A DNA stretch of 64,000 nucleotides, taken from contig NZ_JBHGAP010000007.1 of assembly GCF_042610495.1 (NCBI RefSeq), positions 147,758 to 211,757 of the forward strand. The letters are read 5' to 3'. The notes beneath the pieces were generated by a model. That model saw only the letters and a program-made list of their open reading frames with translations. It ran no database searches and was not told the origin of the DNA. Below, in pieces: positions 35,576 to 47,791 of the stretch (the stretch's first letter is position 1; each line of letters starts with the position of its first letter). This stretch comes from RU20A sp042610495. GTDB taxonomy: Bacteria; Pseudomonadota; Alphaproteobacteria; Rhizobiales; Rhizobiaceae. A program made the position numbers and the translations under genes.

Positions 35576-36853
35576 TCAACGGCGCGATGGCGACAGCGCG
35601 CGGATCTTTTCACGCAGCAGTCGGGCGATGTTGCGGGTGTTGCGGTAGAGGTGAAGCTGGGCGGCCACCTGGCGCACGTCGCGGTCACGGTTCTGGTCAA
35701 GGCCGATGACGATGCTGCCGATCTCGTCGCGCTCTTCCCACAGACGGCTCATGACCGGGTGGTCGGGAACGGCGCAGCTGTCGGTTCGCAGAATGTTGGC
35801 GTCGTCCAGATGCCATGCCGTCAGTTCGGCCACCAGAAGCTTGCCGGGGGAATAGCGCGCATAGGTCTCGTCATAGGCCGTTTTCCAGGTATAGGCGTCA
35901 CCGGCCATGATGAAGACGACCATGGCGGCGATCGGCTTGTTGTCGAGGTTGAGCGTGTGGATGCGCACGCCGTCGACTTCCGCGAGATTGGTCACGGCCT
36001 CACGGGTGAAGGCGGCGCGGTAGCGATCCATGACGAGTGCGGAGCGCTCCTCGCCCTTCCAGCCACTTGCTTCCAGCGACAGGAAGTCTTCCAGTCTGGC
36101 ACGGACTTCTGCCGGCTGGCGGGCGACCGTGTAGGTCAGCCGGCCCATTTGCTCCAGCTTGTTCCACTGACGGCGCAGCTCGCGGAAATGCTGCGGGCTG
36201 ATCGCGTTGCGCAGATAGGCTTCGCCGTCCAGCAGACTTTCGAGCATGGGGCGCTGGACGGCGTCCGTCACCGTCAGCGGCAGGTTGCGACCGATCGCGA
36301 CAGCCCGCACCAGCTGGGCGACCTTGCCTTTCATGCGCATGTCCGGCAGCACCAGGATGCGCGGCAGGCCGATCTTCGGATCGCGCAGGGCTTCCAACAG
36401 GTTGTCGATCGTGACGGAGGCCTCCTCGGCATCGACGAGGGGAACACCCAGCGGACCGAAAGGATTGGACCAGGCCCGGATGATCGGCGCGCCCATGGCA
36501 AAACCGGGACGCTCCACGGAGAAGGGCATCAGGAACCGCAGGCGGCTGCTTTCTTCCTTGAAATCGCGCAGGATTGCCAGCTTGACGACGCGGTCCTCCA
36601 GGCGCGGCATTGCGGGCGCCAGGAAATTGCCGGTGAAGAAGACGTTCGGCTCGATGGCGCGGTTCGACAGGAACTCCAGTTCCTGCTGCAGCTCGTAGCC
36701 GGCCGTCGCGGGATAGATGCTCAGCGAACGGCCGGGACGACCGACCTCGATGCGGATCTCGGGTTTCGGTTCGTCCTGCTGGGCACGATTGAAGCCGGCA
36801 AGGTAACCGCCGGTCTTTGCCGCGATATCTGCGGTGACTTGAAAGCGTTCCAT
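35576..36853 (-). CDS. CelD/BcsL-like GNAT acyltransferase
   Basis: 425 residues. The segment from about 230 to 390 has the features of the Acetyltransf_6/CelD domain (WNKLEQMGRLTYTVAR, RYSPGKLLVAELTAW, FKTAYDE-like strands). Members are associated with cellulose or exopolysaccharide synthesis and aminoacyl or acyl transfer. The ATG shares bases with the stop of the flippase gene (TGATG), so the two are coupled and likely act in the same surface polysaccharide pathway. The open frame extends further upstream, but that part is antisense-like translation within the flippase gene. Confidence 0.8.
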   Translation of the reverse strand: MERFQVTADIAAKTGGYLAGFNRAQQDEPKPEIRIEVGRPGRSLSIYPATAGYELQQELEFLSNRAIEPNVFFTGNFLAPAMPRLEDRVVKLAILRDFKEESSRLRFLMPFSVERPGFAMGAPIIRAWSNPFGPLGVPLVDAEEASVTIDNLLEALRDPKIGLPRILVLPDMRMKGKVAQLVRAVAIGRNLPLTVTDAVQRPMLESLLDGEAYLRNAISPQHFRELRRQWNKLEQMGRLTYTVARQPAEVRARLEDFLSLEASGWKGEERSALVMDRYRAAFTREAVTNLAEVDGVRIHTLNLDNKPIAAMVVFIMAGDAYTWKTAYDETYARYSPGKLLVAELTAWHLDDANILRTDSCAVPDHPVMSRLWEERDEIGSIVIGLDQNRDRDVRQVAAQLHLYRNTRNIARLLREKIRALSPSRR

Positions 36854-38271
36854 CAGGATATTCCAGTCTTCAGGGATGTGGACGGCGCGGGGAGGCGCGC
36901 GAAAGCAAACAGCGTGATGCCGAAGGTGCGGCGCACGGCGAGATGCAGCATCAACGCCTCGCAGACCATCGCGCCTGCGGTGGCGCCCGCCGTGCCCATG
37001 AGGCCGAAGGCGGGGATGAGCGTCACGTTGAGGGTTACGTTGATGATGAGTGCCGTGGCGTAGAGCATGGCGCAGAGCCGCTGCTGGCCGGCCATGGTCA
37101 GAAAGGCTTCCGCCGGGCCGACCAGCGCCTTGGCCATCATGCCGGTGAACAGGATGAACATCAGCGGATATCCGGCATGGAAGGCCGGGCCGAAGAGCGA
37201 CAGCAGGAAGGGGCCCGCCAGAAGCACGAGCGCGCCGATGCCCAGCGAGGGCCAGAAGGCCCAGCGGGCACTTTCCACCGCGATCGATGCTAGATGGCCG
37301 CGATCCTTCTCGGCCATGGCGGCGGAGAAGCGGGGCGCCGAGGCCGCCTTGACCGAAAACATCACGAACTGCACCAACGCCATGGTCTTGGCGGCGGCGA
37401 AGTAGATGGCGACGCTTTCGGGATCGAGATAAAGCCCGACGACGATGACGTCGGAATTGGTCAGCAGGAAGCCGAAGCCCTCGATGAGGAAGATGGGCGC
37501 CGCGACCTTCAGCCATGTGGCGAAATCAATGGCGAGCGGTCCGCGTGGATAGTGACGGCGCAGCTTGCGGGTCAGCAGGATGTACTGTCCGACACTCGTC
37601 ACGTAGGTCGCAGCCATGGCGGCCGTCATGGCGATCTTTGCCGTATGCGGTTCACCGGAGGCCGCAAAAAGCATCATGAAGACAAGGATCAGCAGGGGCC
37701 GCACGATGTAGGTGGGGCTCAGCGCGCGCAGGGCCCAGCTATGGGCGCGTGCGGTTCCTTCCATGACGTCGCCGAGTGCGATCATCGGCAGGAGGAAGAT
37801 GCCGAGATAGAGCGGCACGAGGTAGTAGTCCTCGATCAGATCGCCTGCCAGCCAGATGCCGGCGAGGCCGACGGTTGCCAGGACGGTGGCAGCGCCCATC
37901 GCAAAGATCCGCACCGTGGCCATGATGCCGCGGATCTCGGCCGTTGCGCCGGCCGCGCCGTATCCCGGCAGGAAGCGGATGATGGTGGAGTGAAAGCCGA
38001 AGCAGGAAAGATTGCCGAAGAGAACGGCGAGCGACCAGACGAAGACGAAGATGCCGTATTCGAACTCGCCCATCAGGCGCGCGAGAATGATCTGCGAAAC
38101 GAAGGCGATAGCGGCCGAGAGCACGCGCACCGCAAAGGCGATCAGCGCCATGCGCTGCGCCAGCGCGCGCGCATCATTTCCGCGCAGGGCATCGACAACC
38201 TTGGCGATGATGCCGAAGGCTTTGGACGCAAGGCCCCGCTGCAGCCCTTCTGCTGGCTCTACCGCTGACAT
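36853..38271 (-). CDS. polysaccharide flippase (Wzx/MATE-like, oligosaccharide flippase family)
   Basis: 472 residues with about 12-14 membrane helices beginning near residue 42, separated by short basic loops. The pattern is that of Wzx/RfbX/MurJ-type lipid-linked oligosaccharide flippases, and NVTLNVTLIPAFGLMGTAGAT is a typical late segment. It should move undecaprenyl-linked repeat units across the inner membrane. No glycosyltransferase or polymerase gene is adjacent, so the polymer cannot be named. Confidence 0.87.
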   Translation of the reverse strand: MSAVEPAEGLQRGLASKAFGIIAKVVDALRGNDARALAQRMALIAFAVRVLSAAIAFVSQIILARLMGEFEYGIFVFVWSLAVLFGNLSCFGFHSTIIRFLPGYGAAGATAEIRGIMATVRIFAMGAATVLATVGLAGIWLAGDLIEDYYLVPLYLGIFLLPMIALGDVMEGTARAHSWALRALSPTYIVRPLLILVFMMLFAASGEPHTAKIAMTAAMAATYVTSVGQYILLTRKLRRHYPRGPLAIDFATWLKVAAPIFLIEGFGFLLTNSDVIVVGLYLDPESVAIYFAAAKTMALVQFVMFSVKAASAPRFSAAMAEKDRGHLASIAVESARWAFWPSLGIGALVLLAGPFLLSLFGPAFHAGYPLMFILFTGMMAKALVGPAEAFLTMAGQQRLCAMLYATALIINVTLNVTLIPAFGLMGTAGATAGAMVCEALMLHLAVRRTFGITLFAFARLPAPSTSLKTGIS

Positions 38272-38385
38272 GAACGCACTACCCGGACGCAGAACACACT
38301 GGCGCTACTCTTGCCCGAACAGCGTTAACAAAGCGTTGGGTAAGGACGAGGTTCCCGATGTTGCGGCGGTCTCACAATGCAGAAC

Positions 38386-38407
38386 GGCCACCCCTTGCGG
38401 AGCGGCC
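38386..38407 (-). terminator. possible terminator downstream of secA
   Basis: On the minus strand GGCCGCTCC and GGGGTGGCC form a stem closed by a GCAA tetraloop, 40 bases after the secA stop. The following bases are only moderately T-rich, so the call is tentative. Confidence 0.35.
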
Positions 38408-38446
38408 GATGCATGCTTTCGGTGCCTTCGTGGAAAGGCTGGCGCC

Positions 38447-41152
<2,706 letters not shown>

Positions 41153-41398
41153 CAAATGGTCCTTTCTTTCTCATCTGCCGGGTGTCGGCCCGCGACGCGT
41201 CAAGACCGACGGCGGGCCCGTTCCCGCCCGGAAACTTTTGTGGACGCGAGGTTGCGTGACAGATAAGAGGGGGTCCGAGTTATGTCAACGGCAGTCCGGG
41301 GCGCCAGAGGCTATGAAACGGCCACATTCCGGTGCTTTCCGAGCTGCCACGAGCGGTCCATCGCCGCCCCGTCAACCGAGTTGAAAGGTCATTTTCAG

Positions 41399-42286
41399 AT
41401 GTTCAGACAGAGGATGCTTGCCACGGCCGCTTTCGTTGCGGTGCTGACGCTTGGCGGCGCGGCCATGGCGCAGGATGCTGCCGATCCGGTGGTCGCAAAG
41501 ATCGGCGACCAGGAGGTCAAGCAGTCGGAGCTTAACCTTGCCATCGGCAGTCTCGATCCGCAGCTGCAGCAGCTTCCCGACGACCAGAAGCGCATCGCCG
41601 CTCTCTCCGGTATCATTGACGTGAAGCTGCTCGCCAAGGACGCCAAGGCGGAAGGTCTGGAAAACGACCCGGACTACAAGCAGCGCCTCGGCTACATCAT
41701 CGACCGCGAACTGCACAACGCCTACTTCAAGAAGCATGTCGTTGATGCCGTGACGCCGGAAGAGGTCAAGGCACGCTACGAGAAGGAAATTGCCGCCCTT
41801 CCGAAGGAAGAAGAGGTCAAGGCGCGCCACATCCTCGTCAAGACCGAGGATGAGGCCAAGGCCGTGATCGCCGAACTCGACGCCGGCAAGAAGTTCGAAG
41901 ATCTGGCCAAGGAAAAGTCCACCGACCCGAACAAGGCCGATGGCGGTGATCTCGGCTATTTCACCAAGGGCCGCATGGTCAAGGAATTCGAGGACGCGGC
42001 CTTCGCGCTCGACAAGGGTGCCTACACCAAGACCCCGGTGAAGACGCAGTTCGGCTATCACGTCATTCTCGTCGAGGACAAGCGCCCCAAGGCCCCGCCG
42101 GCTCTCGATCAGGTCGAGCAGCAGGTGCGCCAGCTCGTCATGCGCGACAAGTACATGGCCGTGCTCGAAAAGGCTCGCGCCGAAACCCCCGTCGACATTG
42201 CCGATCCGGCGCTGAAGAAGGCCTACGAAGAGGCCAACAAGCCGGTCTCTGCCGAAGACGCCGCCAAGCCGGCCCCGGCCAACTGA
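41399..42286 (+). CDS. periplasmic parvulin-type peptidyl-prolyl isomerase
   Basis: 295 residues. A Sec signal peptide with a probable cleavage after AMA (residues 22-24) is followed by a SurA-like N-terminal helical region. A parvulin domain spans about 139-228 (VKARHILVK ... GGDLGYF ... TQFGYHVI), and the tail is Ala/Lys-rich. It assists folding of exported proteins, fitting its position beside secA. AAAGG lies 10 bases before the ATG; the upstream frame lacks a signal-like start. Confidence 0.92.
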   Translation: MFRQRMLATAAFVAVLTLGGAAMAQDAADPVVAKIGDQEVKQSELNLAIGSLDPQLQQLPDDQKRIAALSGIIDVKLLAKDAKAEGLENDPDYKQRLGYIIDRELHNAYFKKHVVDAVTPEEVKARYEKEIAALPKEEEVKARHILVKTEDEAKAVIAELDAGKKFEDLAKEKSTDPNKADGGDLGYFTKGRMVKEFEDAAFALDKGAYTKTPVKTQFGYHVILVEDKRPKAPPALDQVEQQVRQLVMRDKYMAVLEKARAETPVDIADPALKKAYEEANKPVSAEDAAKPAPAN

Positions 42287-42421
42287 CACGGTAACGGTGG
42301 TACCGTCGCAGGACGGATACAAATCGATGCCAGACTGCCCCGTCCCGGCGCCCCGTTGCGCCGGGACGATTCATTCGCCAAGCTTTCCATCGAAGACTTC
42401 ACGCTGACGACCGGACCTGTC

Positions 42422-43663
42422 ATGACCCATCCCGTTTCGCCGCTCGCTCCCAAGACCTATGTCGACATGCCGCCCGTCCGCGGCGTACGCATGGCCACTG
42501 CCGCCGCCGGCATCAAGTACAAGGGGCGCACCGATGTGCTGATGATGGTGTTTGACGCGCCTGCGGCTGTCGCCGGCGTCTTCACCCGCTCCAAGTGCCC
42601 GTCCGCTCCGGTCGATTTCTGCCGGCAGAACCTGTCGGGCGGCGTGGCGCGAGCCGTGGTCGTCAATTCCGGCAATGCCAATGCCTTTACCGGCAGCAAG
42701 GGTCGTGCCTCCACGCAGATGACGGCGGAAGCCGCTGCCGAGGCCATCGGCTGCTCGACGCGAGAGGTCTTCCTGGCCTCGACCGGCGTCATCGGCGAGC
42801 CGCTGGATGCCACGAAATTCTCCGGCGTGCTTGGCGATCTCGCGACATCGGCGACGGAGGATTTCTGGCTGGAAGCGGCCAAAGCGATCATGACGACCGA
42901 TACCTATCCGAAGGTCGCGACCGCCACCGCCGACATCGGCGGCGTGCCGGTGCGCATCAATGGCATCGCCAAGGGTGCGGGCATGATCGCACCTGATATG
43001 GCCACCATGCTTTCCTTCGTCGTCACCGATGCCGATATTGCGCCGAGCGCGCTGCAGGCTCTGCTTTCTGCCGGTGTCGCGCCGAGCTTCAATTCGGTGA
43101 CCGTGGACAGCGACACCTCCACGTCCGATACGCTGCTTCTCTTCGCAACGGGTGCTGCGGCCGGCGAAGGCCAGGTCCGCATCGAGGATGGCGGGGATCC
43201 GCGTCTCGACAGCTTCCGCAGCGCACTGAATACCGTTCTGAAGAACCTCGCCTTGCAGGTGGTTCGTGATGGCGAAGGTGCGCGCAAGATGGTCGAAGTG
43301 ACCGTCGAGGGGGCCGAAAATGATGCCGCCGCCAAGCGCATCGCCCTGTCGATCGCCAATTCGCCGCTCGTCAAGACTGCCGTCGCCGGTGAGGATGCCA
43401 ATTGGGGCCGGGTCGTGATGGCTGTCGGCAAGGCTGGAGAGCATGCCGACCGTGACCGCCTGTCGATCTGGTTCGGAAATGTGCGCGTCGCCTTCGAGGG
43501 CGAGCGCGATCCCTCCTATGACGAGGCTGCGACCACGGCCGTGATGGAGCAGGAAGACATTCCAATCCGCGTCGATCTCGGGATCGGTCTCGGCCGCGCG
43601 ACGGTCTACACCTGCGACCTGACGAAGGCCTATGTCGAGATCAACGGCGACTACCGGAGCTGA
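42422..43663 (+). CDS. argJ: bifunctional glutamate N-acetyltransferase / amino-acid acetyltransferase ArgJ
   Basis: 413 residues. The autoproteolytic site is A194-T195 in DMATMLSF; T195 becomes the N-terminal nucleophile of the beta chain. KGAGMIAP precedes it, and TSDTLLLFATG and ANWGRVVMAVGK are family blocks. It transfers acetyl from acetylornithine to glutamate in cyclic arginine synthesis. The ATG at 42422 gives the family N-terminus. The GNAT and mutT genes follow in a tight operon. Confidence 0.97.
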   Translation: MTHPVSPLAPKTYVDMPPVRGVRMATAAAGIKYKGRTDVLMMVFDAPAAVAGVFTRSKCPSAPVDFCRQNLSGGVARAVVVNSGNANAFTGSKGRASTQMTAEAAAEAIGCSTREVFLASTGVIGEPLDATKFSGVLGDLATSATEDFWLEAAKAIMTTDTYPKVATATADIGGVPVRINGIAKGAGMIAPDMATMLSFVVTDADIAPSALQALLSAGVAPSFNSVTVDSDTSTSDTLLLFATGAAAGEGQVRIEDGGDPRLDSFRSALNTVLKNLALQVVRDGEGARKMVEVTVEGAENDAAAKRIALSIANSPLVKTAVAGEDANWGRVVMAVGKAGEHADRDRLSIWFGNVRVAFEGERDPSYDEAATTAVMEQEDIPIRVDLGIGLGRATVYTCDLTKAYVEINGDYRS

Positions 43664-43667
43664 CGCC

Positions 43668-44450
43668 ATGGTGGCCGGTACGGAGCGTGGCAGGATCGAT
43701 CTGCCCATGGTGCGGCGGCTGGAGGCTGTCGGTTTCCGGTCCTGGCCTGCGGCCTCCGTGCACTATGACGGTAGCTGGCTGGTCAGGCTGACGGCCGGTC
43801 ATGGTTCGAAGCGCCTCAACTCCGTCAATCCGCTCGACCCGTCCGATCATGGCAACCTTGCCGCGCGGCTTTCGCGGGCCGGCACGCGCTTTGCCGAATA
43901 CGGCCGTCCGCTGACGGTGCGGCAGACACCGCTCTGCTCGCCGGTGCTGGCCGCCCATCTCGACGCGGCGGGATGGTCGCTGCTGGAAGAAAGCATCGTG
44001 ATGGCCGTGGATCTTCCGGTTGCTGTCCATCCGGCAACCGTTGAACACTTGCCCGTCAAGGATCTCGCCCGTTTCGTGGATGCACGCCTCGCGATCTGCG
44101 GAGAGGATGCGCGCGGCAAGGCGGGTCTCAGCGAAGTGATCAATGCAATCCGCGCCGAGACCGGGCTTTTTCTCTTCGAGGAGCCGGACGGCGAGCCGTC
44201 TGCGGTGGCGCTCGCGGTGCAGGACAATGACCTTTGCGGCCTGCATCAGATCGCCGTCGCGCCAGCTTTCCGGCGTCAGGGACTTGGCCGTAACATTCTG
44301 GCGGCGGCGCTGCGTTGGGCGGCGCTGAAGGGCGCCCGAAAGGCATGGCTTGCTGTCGGCGCCGAGAATGCACCGGCCCTTGCGCTTTACGAAAGTTTCG
44401 GCTTTTCCGAAGTCTACCGATACGTCTATCGCCGCCCGGGAGGCGCCTGA
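43668..44450 (+). CDS. GNAT family N-acetyltransferase
   Basis: 260 residues. The acetyl-CoA-binding motif A is visible in HQIAVAPAFRRQGLGRN (R/Q-x-x-G-x-G/A), followed by GAENAPALALYESFGF, the usual motif B. The N-terminal half is a degenerate GNAT-like domain. The start is 4 bases after the argJ stop, and mutT follows with no gap. Substrate unknown. Confidence 0.88.
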   Translation: MVAGTERGRIDLPMVRRLEAVGFRSWPAASVHYDGSWLVRLTAGHGSKRLNSVNPLDPSDHGNLAARLSRAGTRFAEYGRPLTVRQTPLCSPVLAAHLDAAGWSLLEESIVMAVDLPVAVHPATVEHLPVKDLARFVDARLAICGEDARGKAGLSEVINAIRAETGLFLFEEPDGEPSAVALAVQDNDLCGLHQIAVAPAFRRQGLGRNILAAALRWAALKGARKAWLAVGAENAPALALYESFGFSEVYRYVYRRPGGA

Positions 44451-44885
44451 ATGAGTGATCCGACATCCGCCACGCCGACTGCCGGCCGCAAGATCGTTCT
44501 CGTGGCGGCCTGTGCGCTGGTCGATGCGGACGGGCGTATTCTTCTGGCACAGCGGCCGGAGGGCAAGTCGCTGGCCGGGCTCTGGGAATTTCCCGGCGGC
44601 AAGGTGGAACCAGGCGAGACGCCCGAGGAAACCCTGATCCGCGAGCTTGAGGAAGAGCTTGGGATTGCCACCAAGGTGGAGTGCCTGGCGCCACTGACCT
44701 TTGCCAGCCACACCTACGAGACTTTCCATCTGCTCATGCCGCTGTACGTCTGCCGCCGTTTCGAGGGCGTGCCGCACGGGCGCGAGGGCCAGTCGATCAA
44801 GTGGGTGCGCCCGAAGGCCCTGCGCGACTATCCGATGCCGCCGGCTGACGAACCGCTCATTCCATTCCTTATCGATCTGTTGTGA
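44451..44885 (+). CDS. mutT: 8-oxo-dGTP diphosphatase MutT
   Basis: 144 residues with a complete Nudix box, positions 49-71 (GGKVEPGE, then RELEEELG), and the WEFPGGK lead-in typical of MutT. It hydrolyses oxidised dGTP to prevent A:T to C:G transversions. The ATG follows the stop of the acetyltransferase gene directly. Confidence 0.93.
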   Translation: MSDPTSATPTAGRKIVLVAACALVDADGRILLAQRPEGKSLAGLWEFPGGKVEPGETPEETLIRELEEELGIATKVECLAPLTFASHTYETFHLLMPLYVCRRFEGVPHGREGQSIKWVRPKALRDYPMPPADEPLIPFLIDLL

Positions 44886-44980
44886 ACAACGGCCTTTTGC
44901 GGCCGGCATTAATCAATCGTTTATCCTGTTCGGTGACAATTCAAGCCTCGCGGCAGGTTTGCCTGCTCAATGACATGAAT

Positions 44981-45011
44981 GCGAAGGCACGGGCGCTCAG
45001 GCGCCCTTCGC
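44981..45011. other. GC-rich hairpin between mutT and the 106-aa gene
   Basis: GGGCGC and GCGCCC pair around a TCAG loop, extended by GCGAAGG/CTTCGC on the outside. It may act as a weak terminator for the argJ operon; no clear T-run follows. Confidence 0.4.
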
Positions 45012-45033
45012 CGTTTCGTTGCGTGAGGCGTAA

Positions 45034-45354
45034 ATGGTGGAAGACGATTTCTGGAGAACCGTGCGCGACAAGGATCGCATGATGCGGCACGGACGGCGCA
45101 TGGGCGCCCTCAATCTCGCCCTCCTGTTCGGTACGGCTGTGATTGCGCTAACGCTGATCCTGACGCCCATGATTGCTGACGACAAGGATACAAGCGTGCT
45201 CGCCAGCGCTCCGCTGGACCATGACACGATGACCACCGGGTCAATCCCCGATAGCGGCGAGGCCAAGCGCTACACGGTCCGGCGCAGCGTGCTGCAGCCG
45301 ACGCCGGGTGCGGTCTGCATCGTCGATGCCAATGGCAGCCAGAGCGGCTGCTGA
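45034..45354 (+). CDS. small single-pass membrane protein of unknown function
   Basis: 106 residues: a charged cytoplasmic start (RTVRDKDRMMRHGRR), one membrane helix at about 25-47, then a periplasmic tail with a Cys pair (GAVCIVDANGSQSGC) that could form a disulfide. GAGG is 8 bases before the ATG. The family is not named; it precedes the Flp pilin gene. Confidence 0.65.
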   Translation: MVEDDFWRTVRDKDRMMRHGRRMGALNLALLFGTAVIALTLILTPMIADDKDTSVLASAPLDHDTMTTGSIPDSGEAKRYTVRRSVLQPTPGAVCIVDANGSQSGC

Positions 45355-45568
45355 AAGCGCAGGTTGCAGCCTTTCGGTAACCATTCGTGAACCAAAGAAC
45401 ACGAAACAGCCGATCGAAGCCATTTTCATAAACCAGTCTTCACGGCCTGTGTTTTAGGTTCGGCTCACCGATCGCGGAGGAGATGAACCGCTCCTTCTTG
45501 CCTGATCGGCATGGTGGATCCGACCGGGGGTCGCCATGCTCACTCGCCGGTAAGAGATTGGTGTGCTG

Positions 45569-45739
45569 ATGTTCATGCGTTTCATGCGGGAAACGGGCGG
45601 TGCAACGGCAGTCGAATATGGCCTGCTCGCCGGGCTCATCGGCGGTGCGATCATTGTAAGTCTCGGCGCGACCGGAACCAGTCTTCAGGGTGTGTTCGAG
45701 CTAATCGCCGCCAAGATCGAAGGTCCGGCGTCTCCCTGA
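45569..45739 (+). CDS. flp: Flp/Fap-type IVb pilin
   Basis: 56 residues. A short basic leader (MFMRFMRETGG) is followed by the class IVb processing site G11/ATAV-E16-Y and a hydrophobic helix rich in Gly, Ala, Leu and Ile, the hallmark of Flp pilins (consensus G/xxxxEY). The prepilin peptidase TadV/CpaA should cleave after G11. Internal ATGs at 45575 and 45584 are alternative starts. No cpa/tad secretion genes lie in the window, so this is an orphan pilin gene that needs a tad locus elsewhere. Confidence 0.88.
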   Translation: MFMRFMRETGGATAVEYGLLAGLIGGAIIVSLGATGTSLQGVFELIAAKIEGPASP

Positions 45740-45846
45740 CGTCGATGCGGTGCCGGCTGGATCTCCTGCGATGCCTCATCGTCGTGTGCGGCCGCGAGCC
45801 GCCGCTGTGCTCCAAGGCGAGCTGATACCGGTCGTTGGTGCTTTTC

Positions 45847-46740
45847 TCATTTTCTGGTTTCGGGTCGCGGATGCGACGGGTTGAGAGCGTCGGCGAGGCT
45901 CATCCTGGCGGAGCCCGGTTTCAGCGGCTTCTGCTGGCTCTCATGCGGCGCCCAGCCCGAGGCGTAGATGACCGAGAAGGATGCCCGAATCCGACCGTCG
46001 GGATCCGAAAAGCGCTCGGCATACAGCTCGGCAGCACGCAGGAAGAAGCGCTTCGACACCGGGATGCGGCTGCGCGTGGCAAGCGGGTTTGTCATTCCCA
46101 TCGCCCTGATGTCCTTCATCAGGGAAAAGAGCGAGGCGTAGCGCACCGTATAGGTTTCCACATCGGTGACCGGCAGGGCGAACCCTGCGCGCTGCAGCAG
46201 CCCGCCAATATCGCGAACATCGGCAAAGGGAATGACGCGAGGACTTGCCCCGCCGGTGATCTCGCTCTCGGCCTGCAGCAGCACCTCGCGCAGTTCCTGC
46301 AACGTTCCTGCGCCGGGAATGGCTGCCAGGAACAGGCCGTCCGGAGCAAGCGCGCGACGGATCTGGATGAAGGCGCCGGGCGTGTCATTGGTCAGATGCA
46401 GGGCGAGCGGCGAGACGACGAGGTTCATCGTCGCGGGGGCGAAGGGGACCGTTTCCAGCGATGCGATCTGATCGGCGCCCGCGCCCGGACCGGTCGCCGT
46501 GCCCGGAAGCTCGACGCGTTCGATCGCGCCCACCTTGCCGGTTGCGGCAAGTGCCTGGGCGACGGCGGGCGTTGCCCCGTGCAGCACGGCGGCACGCTCG
46601 AAGCGGCGTTCGACAACGGCCAGACGCCCTGCCAGTTCCTCGGCTGCGAGCGTCATCAGGAAGTCTGCACCTTCGACAGAGGCCCGGATCGCGCGCGTTC
46701 GGCGGCTTTCGATCAACGGCTGGTCAAAGATGGTTTCCAC
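45847..46740 (-). CDS. SAM-dependent methyltransferase (BioC/NDUFAF5-like)
   Basis: 297 residues from a GTG at 46740 with AAGGGAAG 6 bases upstream. The Rossmann methyltransferase core is degenerate at motif I, but the middle strands PFAPATMNLVVSPLALHLTNDTPGA and the IRRALAPDGLFLAAIPG block are those of the NDUFAF5/BioC branch. In rhizobia this gene usually sits divergent from comF, as here. Possible roles are complex I assembly hydroxylation or methylation. The longer frame to 46815 lacks a ribosome site. Confidence 0.82.
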   Translation of the reverse strand: METIFDQPLIESRRTRAIRASVEGADFLMTLAAEELAGRLAVVERRFERAAVLHGATPAVAQALAATGKVGAIERVELPGTATGPGAGADQIASLETVPFAPATMNLVVSPLALHLTNDTPGAFIQIRRALAPDGLFLAAIPGAGTLQELREVLLQAESEITGGASPRVIPFADVRDIGGLLQRAGFALPVTDVETYTVRYASLFSLMKDIRAMGMTNPLATRSRIPVSKRFFLRAAELYAERFSDPDGRIRASFSVIYASGWAPHESQQKPLKPGSARMSLADALNPSHPRPETRK

Positions 46741-46817
46741 GATATGCTTCCCTTGCGACCGGAATGACGCCAGAGGCGTGCGCCCTGACATGGCGAGACG
46801 GGAAAGGGAAGTCAACC

Positions 46818-47648
46818 ATGGTGCTCAGCCTGAGGGCACGACCTCGGAATGCAGGCGACAGCGACGCGGGAGGCACGGCCCGGCCGGTCTTAACCCGGAC
46901 GCGTGCCGCGGCTCAGCGTTTGCGACCGGTCGGTCGCGGTCTGCTGGATCTTCTTTTCCCGCCCGTCTGCGTCGGATGCAGCCGGTTAATTGCCAAGCCG
47001 CATGCATTATGCCCCGTCTGCTGGAGCGGTTTGCGGTTTCTCGAAAGGCCCTATTGTGCCGTGCTCGGCCTGCCTTTCGTGCATGATCTCGGCGACGCCA
47101 TCCTCTCGCCGGAAGCGATTGCGGATCCTCCGGTCTTTCAGCGGCTGCGCAGTGCGGTCGTCCATGAGGGCGTGGCCCGCCACCTCGTTCATGCGCTGAA
47201 ATATGCCGACAGGGGCGATCTTGCGCCGATGATGGCCGGGTGGATGGTGCGGGCTTCCGATGGGTTGCTTGCCGAGTGCGACGGCGTCGTGGCGGTGCCG
47301 TTGCACCGTTTCCGGCTCTGGCGCCGGCGCTTCAACCAGTCTGCCGATCTCGCGCGGCATGTCGCAGCGCTTTCCGGCCGGCCTTATCTTGCGGATGCCC
47401 TTGTCCGGCAACGGCGCACGCAGCGGCAGGTGGGGCTGGGCGCCAGGGCACGCGTCGAGAATGTGCGGGGCGCCTTCCAGGTGCCCGACGGGCAGAGGAT
47501 GGTGGTTGCGGGAAAGCGGCTCGTCCTCATCGACGACGTCTATACGACTGGCGCCACCGTGGCGGCGGCAACGCGGGCGCTTCTCAAGGCGGGTGCGGTT
47601 TCCGTCTCGGTTTTGACCTTTGCAAGAGCGTTACCCGATCATATATGA
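46818..47648 (+). CDS. comF: ComF family phosphoribosyltransferase-like protein
   Basis: 276 residues. Cysteine pairs resembling a zinc finger (CVGC near 59 and CPVC near 72) precede a type I phosphoribosyltransferase domain with the PRPP loop VLIDDVYTTGAT. GGAAAGGGAAG ends 6 bases before the ATG and fixes the start. In competent bacteria ComF aids DNA uptake; in rhizobia its role is not settled. Confidence 0.92.
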   Translation: MVLSLRARPRNAGDSDAGGTARPVLTRTRAAAQRLRPVGRGLLDLLFPPVCVGCSRLIAKPHALCPVCWSGLRFLERPYCAVLGLPFVHDLGDAILSPEAIADPPVFQRLRSAVVHEGVARHLVHALKYADRGDLAPMMAGWMVRASDGLLAECDGVVAVPLHRFRLWRRRFNQSADLARHVAALSGRPYLADALVRQRRTQRQVGLGARARVENVRGAFQVPDGQRMVVAGKRLVLIDDVYTTGATVAAATRALLKAGAVSVSVLTFARALPDHI

Positions 47649-47791
47649 AGGAGGTGTGAGGGAATGGCTGCAAGGCGCTTGATGCGCGCATGGCCGGACC
47701 CTTCCCCGAACTTTTCGCAGGCCGGTCGCGAAGCGGTGCTTCGCCTCAACCGCGCCTGCCTCAACGAGCAGGAAAGTCGAGCAGAAACATC

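Noticed and set aside
35576..37516. A 646-codon version of the CelD-like acyltransferase with a 221-residue extension.
   Set aside because: The extension lies inside the flippase gene in another frame and is Arg/His-rich; the ATG at 36853 gives the natural start and a TGATG junction.
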